Program-made: the position numbers and the translations under genes
Shown here: positions 1-7,960 of the stretch, in pieces
Layout of the letters: the number at the start of each line of letters is the position of its first letter
Numbering within the stretch: the stretch's first letter is position 1
Notes under the pieces: generated by a model
Told to the model about the DNA's origin: nothing
The model's input: the letters and a program-made list of their open reading frames with translations, nothing else
Databases searched by the model: none
DNA from: Clostridium paridis
GTDB taxonomy: Bacteria > Bacillota > Clostridia > Clostridiales > Clostridiaceae
NCBI RefSeq assembly: GCF_016765615.1
Contig: NZ_JAESWA010000020.1
Coordinates: forward strand, 1-64,000
Direction: 5' to 3'
Length of the DNA: 64,000 nucleotides

Positions 1-45
1 AACATATTTAGCTGACTCATACTAATAGATCGAGGGCTTGACCAA
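1..45 (+). rRNA. 23S rRNA, 3' end (partial)
   Basis: The first bases match the conserved 3' end of bacterial 23S rRNA, including the ACTAATAGATCGAGGGCTTG segment that closes the terminal helix. Only the last ~45 bases are inside the window. The exact mature end is uncertain by a few bases. A 5S gene follows about 60 bases downstream, as expected for an rRNA operon. Confidence 0.9.
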
Positions 46-106
46 ATAAAAACAACTGGATATTATGTGCAATTTTGAAAGAACATAAAGTTTTTTCATA
101 AAGAAT

Positions 107-227
107 TAATTGGTGATAATGATACAAAGGTAACACCCCTTCCCATTTCGAACAGGACGGTTAAGCTTTGAGATGCCGATGGTACTGCACGGGAGACTGT
201 GTGGGAGAGTAGGGAATCGCCAATTAG
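107..227 (+). rRNA. rrf: 5S rRNA
   Basis: A segment of about 120 bases carries 5S hallmarks: the loop-B/C region CCCATTTCGAACAGG, the GTACTGCACGGGAGACTGTG arm, and 5' and 3' ends (TTGGTGAT and ATCGCCAA) that pair as helix I. It lies directly after the 23S tail and before a rho-independent terminator, so it ends the rRNA operon. End positions are approximate. Confidence 0.95.
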
Positions 228-243
228 TTCTTTTTTTGTTGCG

Positions 244-281
244 TAAAAGACTCATTGATATTATCAATGAGTCTTTTACTT
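244..281 (+). terminator. rRNA operon terminator
   Basis: Near-perfect hairpin: AAAAGACTCATTGATA pairs with TATCAATGAGTCTTTT, flanked by T-rich stretches on both sides. It sits about 20 bases after 5S rRNA. Confidence 0.85.
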
Positions 282-515
282 TAGGCTATGTTTCAAATAA
301 ATGTAGCCCACTCATAGATTAAAATAAAAAATTTAAAAATAGAGAGCTAATGAATATCAAATGTGATATTTTGTAAATTATGTTATAATAAGTGTTATTA
401 AAAACTACAATCTAATGAACAATGGTAAATTAAGACGAGTTAGTTTAATTTTTAAACTACTCGATAAATAGGAATTTTTTAAAGGTTATTTATATAATAG
501 AAAGGTGGGAGATTT

Positions 516-1031
516 TTGATAGAAACAAAACGTCTTATAATTAGAGAAATGGTGCAGTACGATTATGATGCATTGTGCAGAATATTGTGTGATGAGGAAG
601 TAATGCGTGCTGCTTATGAAAGTGCATTCAGCTTAGAAGAAGCGCAAAATTGGCTTAACAGACATTTTAAAAGATATGAAGAGTATGGTTTTGGACTTTG
701 GGCTGTTGAATTAAAAGAAACAAATGAAATGATTGGTCAATGTGGCTTAACTATGCAAGTTTGGAGGGAAAAAGAAATTTTGGAAATAGGATATTTGTTT
801 CAAAAAGCGTATTGGCACAAAGGTTATGCAGCAGAAGCGGCAATTGCTTGCAAGGAATACGCTTTCTCAGTTCTTAATGCAAGTAGCGTTTATTCTATTA
901 TTAGGGACACAAATATAGCCTCTCAAAAAGTTGCTATTCGAAACGGTATGAATATTATTGATAAAGATACTAAGAATTTTAGGAATATAGATATGGACTT
1001 TTTTCTGTATTCTGTAGAGCGAACAAAATGA
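516..1031 (+). CDS. GNAT-family N-acetyltransferase (RimJ/RimL-like)
   Basis: 171 residues, a single acetyltransferase domain of the kind used by ribosomal-protein and small-molecule acetylases. The N-terminal 'IETKRLIIREM' strand is typical of the RimJ/RimL-like branch. The acetyl-CoA binding region is seen around residues 95-110 (GYLFQKAYWHKGYAAEA, a variant of the Q/R-x-x-G-x-G/A loop), followed by the usual helix and 'ASQKVAIRNGM' near residue 140. The start is TTG, preceded by AAAGGTGGGAG at good spacing; no upstream ATG fits. It stands alone between the rRNA terminator and a hairpin. The substrate cannot be told from sequence. Confidence 0.85.
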   Translation: MIETKRLIIREMVQYDYDALCRILCDEEVMRAAYESAFSLEEAQNWLNRHFKRYEEYGFGLWAVELKETNEMIGQCGLTMQVWREKEILEIGYLFQKAYWHKGYAAEAAIACKEYAFSVLNASSVYSIIRDTNIASQKVAIRNGMNIIDKDTKNFRNIDMDFFLYSVERTK

Positions 1032-1148
1032 GCATAATACCAAGTAAAAAACAATTGATAATAATATGCCTTTAAATGCTATTATGAAAGTCAAATTGAT
1101 AAGTTCCAATTTATCGTTGAAGTAATTCGTAATCTTCATTTAGTGAGC

Positions 1149-1180
1149 ATTATAGGTGGGCAATCCCACCTATAATTTTT
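1149..1180 (+). terminator. Terminator downstream of the GNAT gene
   Basis: TTATAGGTGGG pairs with CCCACCTATAA around a CAAT loop, followed by TTTTTA. The T-tract is on the + side, so it serves the acetyltransferase gene. Confidence 0.75.
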
Positions 1181-1265
1181 ATTGGGCTATATTCCAGCAC
1201 TATATTAAAGCATAGCCTTACTTTAAGCTTAATTAGAATTATATTAAAATCTATATAGTCCATTA

Positions 1266-1982
1266 TTAAATTAAGTCAATAAGTAATTTATATCCATCGG
1301 AAAGATATCTAGAAATAGTGTATTCAACTGGTGTATTTTTTGAGTATCCTATTTTTGTTCTATCTATTAGTGCAGTAGGTTTATCTAAGCTAAATTCTTG
1401 AATATCTTTTTCTGAGGATATATATGCAGAGAGTATCTCATTACCTCCAGTTACCTCATACCCTTCAGATTCCAAGAGTTTATAGAGAGAACCTTCAAAG
1501 TCACTTTTTAAAGTAAGTGGAAGTAATGGATTTAAATAGGTTTCGAAAATAGTTACGATTTTTCCATCTATTCTTCTACTTCTTTTAAGTTTTATGACTT
1601 TAGTATCAGTGGCAATATGAAATATTTCGCAAGCTTTTTGGGGAGCTAACTCATAGCTTACAGAATCAACTATACGTATAGATCTGCTGTCTTGCTCCTC
1701 TAACTGTTTAAAAGAGGATTGAACCCTAGTATATGTTTTATTTGAAGTCGAGGATTGGACAATAGTACCTTTTCCACGCATTCTAATTATGTATCCTTCA
1801 GTCATTAAACGTTCCATTGCCTGCCTTACAGTAACTCTAGAAACACGAAATTTTTCAATTAATTGCATTTCACTTGGCAAGGTTGCTCCAACTTTATATA
1901 CTCCAGACTCTATATCATTTCTAATAATTGCTGCTAATTGGCTCCACAAAGGCTTAGCACCGATGCTATAATCTAAAGTCAT
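1266..1982 (-). CDS. GntR/HutC-family transcriptional regulator with UTRA domain
   Basis: A DNA-binding repressor of the HutC subfamily. Residues ~10-75 form the GntR winged helix (LPSEMQLIEKF, VSRVTVRQAMERL, EGYIIRMRGKGTIV). Residues ~95-235 look like the UTRA effector domain, which usually binds a sugar phosphate or amino-acid derivative. The ATG at 1980-1982 is preferred: AGGTGG lies 8 bases upstream, whereas the GTG codons four codons earlier overlap that ribosome site. No target gene adjoins it; the nearest is the divergent tRNA-Phe, so the ligand is unknown. The upstream region carries repeated TATTATTATAT, which makes a promoter hard to assign. Confidence 0.9.
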   Translation of the reverse strand: MTLDYSIGAKPLWSQLAAIIRNDIESGVYKVGATLPSEMQLIEKFRVSRVTVRQAMERLMTEGYIIRMRGKGTIVQSSTSNKTYTRVQSSFKQLEEQDSRSIRIVDSVSYELAPQKACEIFHIATDTKVIKLKRSRRIDGKIVTIFETYLNPLLPLTLKSDFEGSLYKLLESEGYEVTGGNEILSAYISSEKDIQEFSLDKPTALIDRTKIGYSKNTPVEYTISRYLSDGYKLLIDLI

Positions 1983-2127
1983 TAAATACACCACCTAGTT
2001 TAAAATAGTTATTATATTATTATATTATTATATTACATATAGAAAGGTAATTCTACATGAGGCATATGTATATAAAATATACTCAACTTTATATATTAAT
2101 TTGGTATAGCAGAAGGGTAATATATTA

Positions 2128-2156
2128 TTGACAAAGGTTGTATATGACTCTATAAT
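2128..2156 (+). promoter_or_regulatory. Consensus sigma-A promoter for tRNA-Phe
   Basis: TTGACA and TATAAT are separated by exactly 17 bases and lie 20 bases before the tRNA. Both hexamers are perfect consensus, as is common for stable-RNA genes. Confidence 0.9.
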
Positions 2157-2175
2157 AATTATGGTAAGTATTTAT

Positions 2176-2251
<76 letters not shown>

Positions 2252-2252
2252 G

Positions 2253-2287
2253 ATAATCCTAGTACAATGTACTAGGATTATATTTTC
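2253..2287 (+). terminator. tRNA-Phe terminator
   Basis: ATAATCCTAGTAC pairs perfectly with GTACTAGGATTAT around AAT, followed by ATTTTCT. It starts two bases after the tRNA CCA end. Confidence 0.9.
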
Positions 2288-2356
2288 TCTAAATTTACGG
2301 CAAAACTTTATTTATCAATTAATTAACATTAAGTATTAATGTTAAAAAGTTGGACT

Positions 2357-2384
2357 AAACCATGGCAATAGCCATGGTTTTTTT
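2357..2384 (+). terminator. Second intrinsic-terminator-like hairpin
   Basis: AAACCATGGC pairs with GCCATGGTTT around AATA, followed by four further Ts. No gene lies between it and the tRNA terminator, so it may be a back-up terminator or the end of an unrecognised short transcript. Confidence 0.6.
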
Positions 2385-2515
2385 ACTCCTCGAAGATTTT
2401 TTACAATTTTAAGCAATTTTTAATATTTGCTTAAGCAGAATGTAAGAAAATATTAATAATAGTATTATAGAATAATATACAAGAAGAAATCTTAAAAAAA
2501 AGGGGTGTATTTAGG

Positions 2516-2710
2516 ATGAAGGCTATAATTGAAAAGATATCATTAACAGATAAAGAAAATGAATATCTTGCAAAAGGAATTGCAGTTGGTGCAGGATTAG
2601 GAGTTGTTTTAGGCATTGTTATAGATAATATAACTTTAGGGTTCTCTTTGGGTGGGGTTATAGGTGTACTAGCATCATTGGGATATTCTTTTGTTAAAAA
2701 GCATAGATAA
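2516..2710 (+). CDS. Small glycine-rich membrane protein, function unknown
   Basis: 64 residues. After a charged N-terminus (residues 1-20) come two hydrophobic, glycine-spaced segments: GIAVGAGLGVVLGIVI (about 21-36) and LGFSLGGVIGVLASLGYSFV (about 41-60), with a KKHR tail. The G-x-x-x-G spacing resembles glycine-zipper helical hairpins that pack in membranes. GGGGTG and AGGA lie just upstream of the ATG. I do not recognise a named family. It is a single-gene unit, convergent with the peroxiredoxin gene. Confidence 0.75.
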   Translation: MKAIIEKISLTDKENEYLAKGIAVGAGLGVVLGIVIDNITLGFSLGGVIGVLASLGYSFVKKHR

Positions 2711-2714
2711 AAAA

Positions 2715-2752
2715 TAAAACCTGAATATTGAGATATACAGGTCTTGAAATTA
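2715..2752 (-). terminator. Weak terminator of the peroxiredoxin gene
   Basis: Read on the minus strand, ACCTG pairs with CAGGT around a long loop, followed by TTTTATTTTTT. The stem is only 5-6 bp, so this is tentative. Confidence 0.4.
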
Positions 2753-2758
2753 TAAAAT

Positions 2759-3226
2759 TTATATAGTTCTTAAAAACTCTAAAACTTCATTAACATGGTC
2801 TTTAACTTTTACTTTCCTAAATTCTTTTTTTAGGATTCCAGATTCATCTATTATAAATGTGCTTCGTTCTATACCAATTGTTTTTCTTCCGTACATGTTC
2901 TTTTCTTTGAGAACATCATATAATTCGCATACTTTTTTATCTTCATCACTTAAAAGTATGAAAGGTAATCCGAACTTACTTATAAACTTGTCGTGTGAGG
3001 ATAAAGTATCTTTGCTAATCCCTAGAATAATAGCATTTTCATTAGATATTTCAACATAATAGTCTCTAAAATCACAGGCTTCTGTTGTACAACCTGGAGT
3101 ATTGTCTTTTGGGTAAAAATATAATATTACTTTCTTTCCTCTATAATCACTTAATTTATGAAGTTTTTCATCTGATCCTAATAGTGAGAAATCAGGACAC
3201 TCCTTATTAATTTCTATATTATTCAT
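2759..3226 (-). CDS. bcp: Thioredoxin-dependent peroxiredoxin, Bcp/PrxQ type
   Basis: 155 residues, full length for the BCP/PrxQ family of cytoplasmic thiol peroxidases that reduce H2O2 and organic hydroperoxides. The active-site block PGCTTEACDFRD gives the peroxidatic Cys46 and a resolving Cys51 five residues later, the atypical 2-Cys arrangement typical of PrxQ. The thioredoxin-fold strands KKVILYFYPKD and NAIILGISKD are present, as is the late 'RSTFIID' strand. Start ATG follows CGGAGGT at good spacing. It is monocistronic and convergent with the small membrane protein gene. A role in oxygen defence is expected in an anaerobe. Confidence 0.95.
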   Translation of the reverse strand: MNNIEINKECPDFSLLGSDEKLHKLSDYRGKKVILYFYPKDNTPGCTTEACDFRDYYVEISNENAIILGISKDTLSSHDKFISKFGLPFILLSDEDKKVCELYDVLKEKNMYGRKTIGIERSTFIIDESGILKKEFRKVKVKDHVNEVLEFLRTI

Positions 3227-3408
3227 AAAAATACCTCCGAATCATTAATATTATAAATATTATATAATAATAATTATTTATTGACAAGTTTTGAAACATG
3301 ATAAAAACTTAAAATAGAGAGAATAATTATAAATAAGTATATTGTGCAATGATAGTAATATTATGTTATTATTATTGAGTATAATTTTAAAATTAAAGGA
3401 GATTTTTT

Positions 3409-4155
3409 ATGGAAAATAAGGTTTTGGCAATTGTAGCAGGTAATGAGATAACAGAAAAAGATTTAAATGAAGCAATTTCTAAATATCCAGCTGATAGAAG
3501 AGGAATGTTAGCATCAGAAGAAGGGAAAAAACAATTATTAGAGCAGGTTATTTCTTTTGAGTTAATGTATAATTTCGGAAAAGAAAATTCTTTAGATAAT
3601 ACAAAAGAATTTGAACAAGAAGTTGAGAAGTTTAAAAAAGAACTTTTGACACAAATGGTTATTAATAAAGTGGTATCAGAAGTAACTGTAACTGATGATG
3701 ATGCACTTAAATTTTATAATGAAAATAAGGAAATGTTCCTTGAACCAGATACGGTTACAGCAAAGCATATATTAGTACCATCTGAAGAAGAATGTAATGC
3801 TATAAAAGATGAAATAGAAGCAGGAAGCATAACATTTGAAGAAGCTGCAGCTAAATACTCTACTTGTCCATCGAAAGAGCAAGGTGGAAATTTAGGATCA
3901 TTCTCAAGAGGAATGATGGTTCCAGAGTTTGAGGAAGCTGCATTCAATGCTGAAATTGGAAAGTTAACTGAAAGTGTTAAAACTCAATTTGGATATCATT
4001 TAATAAAAGTTGAAAGTAAAAACCCAGCCAAAGAATTAAGTTTTGAAGAAGTTAAGGATGGGGTTGTAAATCAATTAATTCAACAAAGTCAGCAAAAGAA
4101 ATATTTTGATTTAGTTGATGAGTTATCAGAAAAATATGGTGTTGAAAGAAAGTAG
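3409..4155 (+). CDS. Parvulin-type peptidyl-prolyl cis-trans isomerase (cytoplasmic, PpiC domain)
   Basis: 248 residues. An N-terminal helical SurA/PrsA-like region (about 1-110) is followed by a parvulin domain (about 114-215) with the signatures AKHILVPSEEE, KYSTCPSKEQGGNLGSFSRGMMVPEFEEAAF and QFGYHLIKVES. The protein accelerates proline isomerisation and acts as a folding helper. Unlike PrsA it has no signal peptide or lipobox: it begins MENKVLAIVAGNEI, so it should be cytoplasmic. AAGGAG lies 8-10 bases upstream of the ATG. It forms a single-gene unit closed by a strong terminator. Confidence 0.93.
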   Translation: MENKVLAIVAGNEITEKDLNEAISKYPADRRGMLASEEGKKQLLEQVISFELMYNFGKENSLDNTKEFEQEVEKFKKELLTQMVINKVVSEVTVTDDDALKFYNENKEMFLEPDTVTAKHILVPSEEECNAIKDEIEAGSITFEEAAAKYSTCPSKEQGGNLGSFSRGMMVPEFEEAAFNAEIGKLTESVKTQFGYHLIKVESKNPAKELSFEEVKDGVVNQLIQQSQQKKYFDLVDELSEKYGVERK

Positions 4156-4160
4156 TTAGC

Positions 4161-4197
4161 AATAACTCCCTAAAGATCTTAGGGAGTTATTATTTTT
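4161..4197 (+). terminator. Terminator of the parvulin gene
   Basis: AATAACTCCCTAA pairs with TTAGGGAGTTATT around AGATC, followed by ATTTTTA, starting six bases after the stop codon. Confidence 0.88.
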
Positions 4198-4228
4198 ACT
4201 CTTACGATTTTTTTACAGCAATAAAGGC

Positions 4229-4257
4229 TTGAAAATTTATTAAAATAATGCTATAGT
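4229..4257 (+). promoter_or_regulatory. Promoter of the uracil permease gene
   Basis: TTGAAA and TATAGT are separated by 17 bases. Transcription would start near 4264, giving a leader of only about 45 bases. Confidence 0.65.
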
Positions 4258-4272
4258 TATAAAAGCTTTAAT

Positions 4273-4293
4273 TTAGTCCAGCGAGACTAAGAA
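4273..4293 (+). promoter_or_regulatory. PyrR-binding-type RNA hairpin at the uraA ribosome site
   Basis: TTAGTC (4273-4278) and GACTAA (4285-4290) form a 6-bp stem capped by the hexaloop CAGCGA, which fits the CNGNGA loop of PyrR binding RNAs. Positions 4275-4288 match the published pyr consensus ARUCCNGNGAGGYU except at one position, where a U-A pair replaces U-G. The Shine-Dalgarno sequence GGAGG begins only four bases after the stem. No separate terminator/antiterminator fits in the leader, so control would be at translation initiation. The molecular target is inferred. Confidence 0.7.
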
Positions 4294-4307
4294 GGAGGAA
4301 TTTACAA

Positions 4308-5606
4308 ATGAATGAAAATCAATTAGAAAAATCTATAGTGGACGTTAATGAAATGCCACCACTAAAAAAAGCAATTCCATTAAGTATCCAACATCTTTTT
4401 GCAATGTTTGGATCATCTGTATTAGTTCCAATTCTTTTCAAAATAGATCCCGCAACAGTATTATTTTTTAATGGTATAGGTACTTTACTTTATGCATTTT
4501 TGACAAAGAAACGTATACCAGCCTACTTAGGATCAAGTTTTGCATTCCTTTCACCAGTATTCATGTTAACAAGCCAAGGATATTCTTTTCAAACAGTACA
4601 AGGCGGCTTTGTGATAGCTGGACTAGTATTCGCACTAGTTGCGTTATTAGTAAAATTTGTTGGTATAGGAGTAATAAATAAATTATTTCCACCAGCAGCA
4701 ATGGGTGCAATAGTTACAATTATCGGATTAGAACTTGCTCCAACAGCTGCAGACATGGCAGGCTTTGCCGTAGGTGGATCAAATAATCCAACTGCATCAA
4801 ATACTACTTGGATTATAGTTTCTATGGTTACCTTAGCAACAGTAATACTATGTAATATAATACTTAAAGGATTTTTAAAAGTTATACCTATACTTATAGG
4901 AGTAGTAGTTGGATATATTACAGCTTATGCAATGGGATTAGTAGACTTCGCTACAATAAGTAGTTCAAGCTTCTTCGCTTTACCAAATATAAAAGTAGCA
5001 ACTTTTGATTTACATGCAATATTAACTATTCTTCCAGCAGCATTTGTTGTTATAGCAGAACATATAGGTCACCTTGCTGTAACAAGCAGTATTGTAGAAA
5101 AAGATTTAGCAAAAGATCCAGGACTACATAGATCACTATTAGGCGATGGACTTTCAACTATGATATCTGGTATGTTTGGTTCAGTACCAACAACAACTTA
5201 TGCAGAAAATATTGGAGTAATGGCTTTAACAAAAGTATATAGCGTATATGTAATTTGTGGAGCAGCACTAATTTCATTAGTACTAGGATTTTCAGGTAAA
5301 CTTTCTGCACTAATAATTAGTATTCCAACTCCAGTAATAGGTGGAATAAGCTTATTATTATTTGGAACAATAGCAGCATCAGGTTTAAGAACATTCATCG
5401 AAAAGAAAGTTGATTATTCAAAATCAAGAAACTTAATATTAACTTCTGTAATATTTATAGTAGGGTTGAGTGGAATTAAGATAAATGTTTATGGATTAGA
5501 ATATAAAGGAATGGTACTAGCAACAATAGTGGCAATAGCATTAAATTTACTATTCATTCTATTCGATGCAATAGGAATAATGAACGAAAAACCAGATGAG
5601 GTTTAA
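4308..5606 (+). CDS. uraA: Uracil permease (NCS2 nucleobase transporter)
   Basis: 432 residues, polytopic membrane protein of the nucleobase/ascorbate (NCS2) family, which imports uracil with protons. Diagnostic segments: LQH-like 'SIQHLFAMFGSSVLVP' in TM1, 'YLGSSFAFLSP' in TM3, 'VVIAEHIGHLAVT' in TM8 with the substrate-binding Glu, and the uracil-branch 'TTTYAENIGVMALTKVYS' in TM10. These favour uracil over xanthine/urate. The ATG follows GGAGG with 8-base spacing. A PyrR-like hairpin in the leader links expression to UMP level. It is monocistronic between two strong terminators. Confidence 0.94.
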   Translation: MNENQLEKSIVDVNEMPPLKKAIPLSIQHLFAMFGSSVLVPILFKIDPATVLFFNGIGTLLYAFLTKKRIPAYLGSSFAFLSPVFMLTSQGYSFQTVQGGFVIAGLVFALVALLVKFVGIGVINKLFPPAAMGAIVTIIGLELAPTAADMAGFAVGGSNNPTASNTTWIIVSMVTLATVILCNIILKGFLKVIPILIGVVVGYITAYAMGLVDFATISSSSFFALPNIKVATFDLHAILTILPAAFVVIAEHIGHLAVTSSIVEKDLAKDPGLHRSLLGDGLSTMISGMFGSVPTTTYAENIGVMALTKVYSVYVICGAALISLVLGFSGKLSALIISIPTPVIGGISLLLFGTIAASGLRTFIEKKVDYSKSRNLILTSVIFIVGLSGIKINVYGLEYKGMVLATIVAIALNLLFILFDAIGIMNEKPDEV

Positions 5607-5614
5607 TATTATAG

Positions 5615-5646
5615 AAAAAAGCTTGGACTTAGTCCAAGCTTTTTTG
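5615..5646. terminator. Bidirectional terminator, uraA / HAD gene
   Basis: AAAAAAGCTTGGACT pairs with AGTCCAAGCTTTTTT with a minimal loop. T-tracts exist on both strands, so it serves the convergent genes on both sides. Confidence 0.92.
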
Positions 5647-5647
5647 T

Positions 5648-6304
5648 TTATATAGCCATATCATTAAAACTATTTATATATTTATCAGCTTTTTGTATTA
5701 GCTGAGGTTTTTGATGCTCTGAGTATTTATCATAAACTGCTACAACCTTCATTCCAGCAGATTTTGCACCTTCAACTGCAGCAAGTATATCTTCGAATAC
5801 AATACAGTTTTCAGGGGAAACACCTAACCTTTTTGCAGCAAGAAGGTAAATATCTGGATAACTTTTAGGTTTGTCAACTTCGTTTGTTGTTGTAATAGAG
5901 TCAATATAATTACTAATGCTATTGCTTTCTAAAGCCACATCCAGTAAAGGTGAAGAGTTAGAGGTTGCAATTGCAATCTTAATACCTTTTTCTTTTAAAG
6001 AAGAAAGAAATTCTATTGCACCTGGTTTTAATGGAGCATTATTTTTATAATTTTCATAAGCTAGAGAATTTATTTCCTCCATTATTTCTTCAACAGACTC
6101 AGAAAGATTAAAGGTTTTTCTAAAATATTCAGCAGTTTGTTGAAAGCTTAGATGATTAATTTCATCCTCTAAGTTTTCAGGCTTAACAATCCCTTTGTTT
6201 TCTAAATAGCTCTTATCAAGCTCATCCCAAATCCACATCGAATCAATAAGTGTTCCGTCTAAATCAAATATTGCAGCTTGTACATCTTTGAACAAAATTT
6301 TCAC
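5648..6304 (-). CDS. HAD-superfamily hydrolase, beta-phosphoglucomutase-like
   Basis: 218 residues. Motif I AIFDLDGTLIDS supplies the nucleophile and acid/base aspartates, motif II is AIATSNSSP, motif III the Lys in DKPKSYPDIY, and motif IV CIVFEDILAAVEGAKSAG. Between motif I and II lies a helical C1 cap, as in subfamily IA phosphatases and mutases. Such proteins hydrolyse small sugar phosphates or nucleotides; the substrate cannot be fixed. It shares a bidirectional terminator with uraA and ends before the hydrogenase gene with its own terminator in between, so it is transcribed separately. Confidence 0.9.
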   Translation of the reverse strand: MKILFKDVQAAIFDLDGTLIDSMWIWDELDKSYLENKGIVKPENLEDEINHLSFQQTAEYFRKTFNLSESVEEIMEEINSLAYENYKNNAPLKPGAIEFLSSLKEKGIKIAIATSNSSPLLDVALESNSISNYIDSITTTNEVDKPKSYPDIYLLAAKRLGVSPENCIVFEDILAAVEGAKSAGMKVVAVYDKYSEHQKPQLIQKADKYINSFNDMAI

Positions 6305-6364
6305 CTCAAATATTATTAGTATTATTATAAATTTAAAATAATGTTAGATTCTTTATAGGTTTTA

Positions 6365-6397
6365 AGTTAAGTTTCCTATCACAAACCCTATGACATA
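6365..6397 (+). repeat. Dispersed intergenic repeat, copy A
   Basis: 33 bases containing TTAAGTTTCCTAT and CCTATGACATA. It matches 28334-28366 at 28 of 33 positions. Just upstream, ATAGGTTT (6355-6362) can pair with AAACCCTAT in the repeat. Function unknown. Confidence 0.45.
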
Positions 6398-6450
6398 ATG
6401 GTATATTAAAATCTTAAAGTACGCAATTAGTAAAATATACTTATATAAGA

Positions 6451-6480
6451 AAATAAGAGAGGTATGACCTCTCTTAAAAT
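6451..6480 (-). terminator. Terminator of the hydrogenase-like gene
   Basis: TAAGAGAGG pairs with CCTCTCTTA; read on the minus strand the hairpin is followed by ATTTTC. It lies about 20 bases beyond the hydrogenase stop codon. Confidence 0.75.
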
Positions 6481-6498
6481 GAAAAACATAACATTAAG

Positions 6499-7854
6499 TT
6501 AGCTAAATGTTCTTTCGAAAATCTCAATTTTATGTTCGTCTCTAAAATCATCTAATTTCTCAATACCAATTTTCTTGAAAACTTCATCTAAAACTGGGCT
6601 ATGTGTAGCTATTTTAACTGGTGAATCATAAGCAAAATCATCAACGGCTGTTTTTCCTTCATCCCTAGAAACTATTGCTTTAGGACCACCTACGCAACCA
6701 CCAATACATCCCATGCCTTCAATGAAATTAACATCACCTAATTCACCAGCTTGGGCCTTGGCTAGTATTTCTTTGCAATCCTTAACTCCGTGAGCTTGAG
6801 CTGTTTTTAATAATTTATGTTTCTCAGGAAATAATTCTTCTATAGCTTCAGATACTGCGATGGAAACACCGCCTGTTCTAGCATAAAGTCTTCCGCCTCT
6901 AGAAGCGTATTCTACTGAAGGTATTCCAGTAAGCTCGCCTGGATTAATCTCAAGAACATCAAAAATATCTCGTACTTCTTGGAAAGTTAAAACATAATCA
7001 ACTGAACCCTTAATATCAGGATCATTTCTTTCAGCTTTCTTAGCAATACATGGGCCTATGAAGACTACTTTTGCATCAGGGTTTAATGTTTTTAATACTC
7101 TCCCAGCTGCAATCATAGGTGAAACAGAAGGTGAAACATCTTTAACTAAATCATGATATACTCTTTTTAGCATTCCAACCCACATAGGACAGCAACAAGA
7201 TGTAATCATAAGGTCACCTTTCTTATGAACATGCTTATCAAATTCTACAGCTTCTTTTATTGTTAACATATCTGCAGCAAAAGCTACTTCAATCATATCT
7301 GTAAATCCAGCTTTCATAAAGGCTGCCCTTAGTTGATCTAGTGATACATTAGGACCCCATTGCCCTGAAATAGCCGGAGCCACAGCAGCTATAACCTTTT
7401 CATTATTCTTTAAAAGTTCTAATATAGGCATAAATTCGATTCTATCTAGTAATTTACCGCTATCACAGGCTTCAACGCACATTCCGCAGTCGACACAAAG
7501 AGATTCATCTATGTATGTACCACCAGTTAAAGGATCTTCTAAGATAGCATCGAAAGCGCAAACTCTTTGGCAGTTTGTTTTTTCACCAGATTCCTTTCGA
7601 CAACTGGCATTGCAGGAAGCTAATTTTTCTACAATACGTTCACGTATCTTGTATTCAGTTATTGCTCTTTTTAAGTTATATACGTAGTTTTCGTCTTGCT
7701 TTACCTCTACTCCACACAAAGAAGAGATTACGGACATTGCTTCCTTTTTTTCGGATTCAGAAGCATTTAAAATCTCATTTACGACTTCGTCAAAATTTCC
7801 ATCATAATAAGACTTTACTAATTTTTTAAATAATTGTTCATAATCTTTTTTCAT
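6499..7854 (-). CDS. [FeFe]-hydrogenase-like protein with two N-terminal [4Fe-4S] motifs
   Basis: 451 residues. After a helical N-terminus, cysteines at about 81, 85, 95 and 99 and a classical CVDCGMCVEAC (about 120-130) form the ferredoxin-like region. The H-cluster domain follows with three variant motifs: TSCCCPMW (~218-225), GPCIAKKAE (~267-275) and EGMGCIGGCVGG (~379-390). Classical H2-producing enzymes have TSCCPGW, MPCxxKxxE and MACPGGC, so this is not the standard catalytic group A type; it may be a bias-altered or sensory form. There is no C-terminal small-subunit segment and no NuoE/NuoF-like partner nearby. ATG at 7852-7854 follows AGGAGG; an upstream in-frame TTG is less likely. 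Confidence 0.85.
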   Translation of the reverse strand: MKKDYEQLFKKLVKSYYDGNFDEVVNEILNASESEKKEAMSVISSLCGVEVKQDENYVYNLKRAITEYKIRERIVEKLASCNASCRKESGEKTNCQRVCAFDAILEDPLTGGTYIDESLCVDCGMCVEACDSGKLLDRIEFMPILELLKNNEKVIAAVAPAISGQWGPNVSLDQLRAAFMKAGFTDMIEVAFAADMLTIKEAVEFDKHVHKKGDLMITSCCCPMWVGMLKRVYHDLVKDVSPSVSPMIAAGRVLKTLNPDAKVVFIGPCIAKKAERNDPDIKGSVDYVLTFQEVRDIFDVLEINPGELTGIPSVEYASRGGRLYARTGGVSIAVSEAIEELFPEKHKLLKTAQAHGVKDCKEILAKAQAGELGDVNFIEGMGCIGGCVGGPKAIVSRDEGKTAVDDFAYDSPVKIATHSPVLDEVFKKIGIEKLDDFRDEHKIEIFERTFS

Positions 7855-7899
7855 AAAAATCCTCCTAAATAGCAATAATAGTTAGTATAAAGTTATTTT

Positions 7900-7928
7900 A
7901 TCCTAAAAAACAATGTTTATTATGTCAA
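7900..7928 (-). promoter_or_regulatory. Promoter of the hydrogenase-like gene
   Basis: On the minus strand TTGACA is separated by 17 bases from TAGGAT, about 45 bases before the start codon. Confidence 0.6.
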
Positions 7929-7960
7929 CAAGATTATGTCTAATGAGGAGATATTTAACT

